Below, one piece after another: positions 63,033 through 64,000 of a stretch of 64,000 nucleotides of DNA. The notes under the pieces were generated by a model. It was not told the DNA's origin. It did not search any database and was given only the letters and a program-made list of their open reading frames with translations. A program made the position numbers and the translations under genes. The stretch's first letter is position 1. Each line of letters starts with the position of its first letter. Source of the DNA: Microbacterium sp. LWH11-1.2 (GTDB lineage: Bacteria; Actinomycetota; Actinomycetes; Actinomycetales; Microbacteriaceae); NCBI RefSeq assembly GCF_038397745.1, contig NZ_CP151636.1, positions 2,294,001-2,358,000 of the forward strand, written 5' to 3'.

Positions 63033-64000
63033 ATGCGACGATCAATGAGGATCGCCACCGCAGGGGTGGCTCTCTTCGGACTCATCGCGCTCGCCGGGTG
63101 CACGACCGACCCGTCCGTCGCGCCGGCCGAGTCCGACAGTCCCGAGGAGTCGGCGGAGACGACCGAATGGTTCGATCAGGAGCTGTTCGACAAGCAGAAC
63201 GAGGAGCGAGGTGTCGAGCCGCAGGGGCCGGCCGAGGAGCCGTACCTTCAGCACATCAACGCGGAGATGGTCGACACGGCCGAGTTCGCGAGCGAAGGCG
63301 CCAAGAAGGCCTGTTTCGCGAACGCCTCGATCTCCAACCCGTGGCGTCAGACGGGCTGGATCACCATGAACGAGCAGCTGAAGGCGCTGCAGGCCGACGG
63401 CGCGATCAGCGCGATGGAGACGCGCGACGCGCAGGACTCCGATGACACGCAGATCGCCGACATCGACTACTTCATCGCCGAGGGCAACTGCGATGTGTTC
63501 CTCATCTCGCCGAACAGCACGGCGGCGATGACCCCGGCCGTCGAGCGGGCGTGCGAGACGGGCAAGCCCGTGATCGTGTTCGACCGCGGTGTGAACACCG
63601 ACTGCTACGTGTCGTTCATCCACCCGATCGGCGGCTTCGCCTGGGGCATCGACACGGCCGAGTTCCTGATCGACAACCTCGAGAAGGGCGACAAGGTCGT
63701 GGCGCTTCGCATCCTGCCGGGCGTCGACGTGCTGGAGCACCGCTGGGCCGCTGCCGAGAAGCTCTTCGACGAGGCGGGCATCGAGGCCGTGGACTACTTC
63801 ACGGGCGCTGATCCCGCCGAGATCAAGAGCATCATCTCGGACGAACTGGCCAAGGGCGACGTGCAGGGCATCTGGATGGATGCCGGTGACGGCGCCGTCG
63901 CCGCCATCGAGGCGTTCGAGGACGCCGGAGCGGACTATCCGGTCATGACCGGCGAGGACGAGATGAGCTTCCTCCGCAAGTGGAAGGACACCGGTCTCAC
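63033..64000 (+). CDS. Sugar ABC substrate-binding lipoprotein (periplasmic-binding family 4 type), 3' end outside window
   Basis: The first ~322 residues are present. A signal peptide and lipobox IALAGC place the lipid anchor on Cys23, with an acidic linker PAESDSPEESAE. The RbsB/GGBP-like domain shows NASISNPWRQTGWITMNEQLKAL, DVFLISPNSTAAMTPAVERACETGKPVIVFDRG and GIWMDAGDGAVAAIEAFEDAG. The domain is slightly unlike plain RbsB because the first beta strand is preceded by an extra ~60 residues. AGGAG precedes ATG 63033. It delivers a sugar or polyol to the two RbsC-like permeases. Confidence 0.93.
   Translation, partial: MRRSMRIATAGVALFGLIALAGCTTDPSVAPAESDSPEESAETTEWFDQELFDKQNEERGVEPQGPAEEPYLQHINAEMVDTAEFASEGAKKACFANASISNPWRQTGWITMNEQLKALQADGAISAMETRDAQDSDDTQIADIDYFIAEGNCDVFLISPNSTAAMTPAVERACETGKPVIVFDRGVNTDCYVSFIHPIGGFAWGIDTAEFLIDNLEKGDKVVALRILPGVDVLEHRWAAAEKLFDEAGIEAVDYFTGADPAEIKSIISDELAKGDVQGIWMDAGDGAVAAIEAFEDAGADYPVMTGEDEMSFLRKWKDTGL

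Overview
The window is a high-GC actinobacterial chromosome segment. Codon choice, ATGA/GTGA stop-start overlaps, class Ib nrdHIEF, many LacI/TetR/GntR-controlled catabolic operons, and an intergenic element of a kind I remember from Microbacterium genomes all suggest Microbacteriaceae, probably Microbacterium. I see no rRNA, tRNA, CRISPR array, intact insertion sequence or prophage.

Layout. 1-3.2 kb: histidine utilisation, with a partial hutH followed by overlapping hutU and hutI. 3.2-9.4 kb: a LacI-controlled ABC importer of the maltose/alpha-glucoside type with a debranching-enzyme-like glycosidase. The operator TTTGATCGATCAAA lies between the divergent regulator and binding protein. 9.5-12.5 kb: a P-loop kinase-like protein, an arginase-fold formimidoylglutamase candidate (probable hutG, with an Asn in the usual metal-His position), a DUF445 membrane protein and a CsoR-family regulator with a Cys-His-His sensor set.

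12.5-25 kb: amine catabolism by gamma-glutamylation. It holds an amino acid/ethanolamine-type permease, a glutamine-synthetase-like gamma-glutamyl-amine ligase, a class I amidotransferase hydrolase, an aldehyde dehydrogenase, an SDR alcohol dehydrogenase and a GntR regulator. Two tandem paralogous HTH regulators follow, then a class III aminotransferase, an Lrp regulator, an acyl-CoA-dehydrogenase-like flavoprotein and an alpha/beta hydrolase. 25-27.3 kb: a KDG-kinase-like PfkB enzyme and an MFS transporter. 27.5-31.6 kb: nrdHIEF behind two NrdR-like boxes.

31.6-47.3 kb looks like an accessory block. The first part is LysR, a DapA-like aldolase/dehydratase, and a dipeptide-type ABC importer with fused permease and ATPase, then TetR and an aldo/keto reductase. 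A gene-poor stretch of about 0.8 kb follows. The second part is a redox module (Ohr, FAD monooxygenase, TetR, SDR, aldo/keto reductase) whose two outer promoters share an 18/20-identical operator-like sequence. It ends with another TetR and a truncated serine-hydrolase lipoprotein.

47.5-54.9 kb: housekeeping and hypothetical genes, including an XRE/ImmA-type pair with a palindromic promoter site, a second copy of the aldo/keto reductase, a TIGR01777-type epimerase with a DUF4166 partner, and a TetR. 55-64 kb: sugar or polyol catabolism, with a sugar-phosphate isomerase-like enzyme, two Gfo/Idh/MocA dehydrogenases, a ROK repressor and a ribose-type ABC importer (ATPase, two permeases, binding protein cut by the window end).
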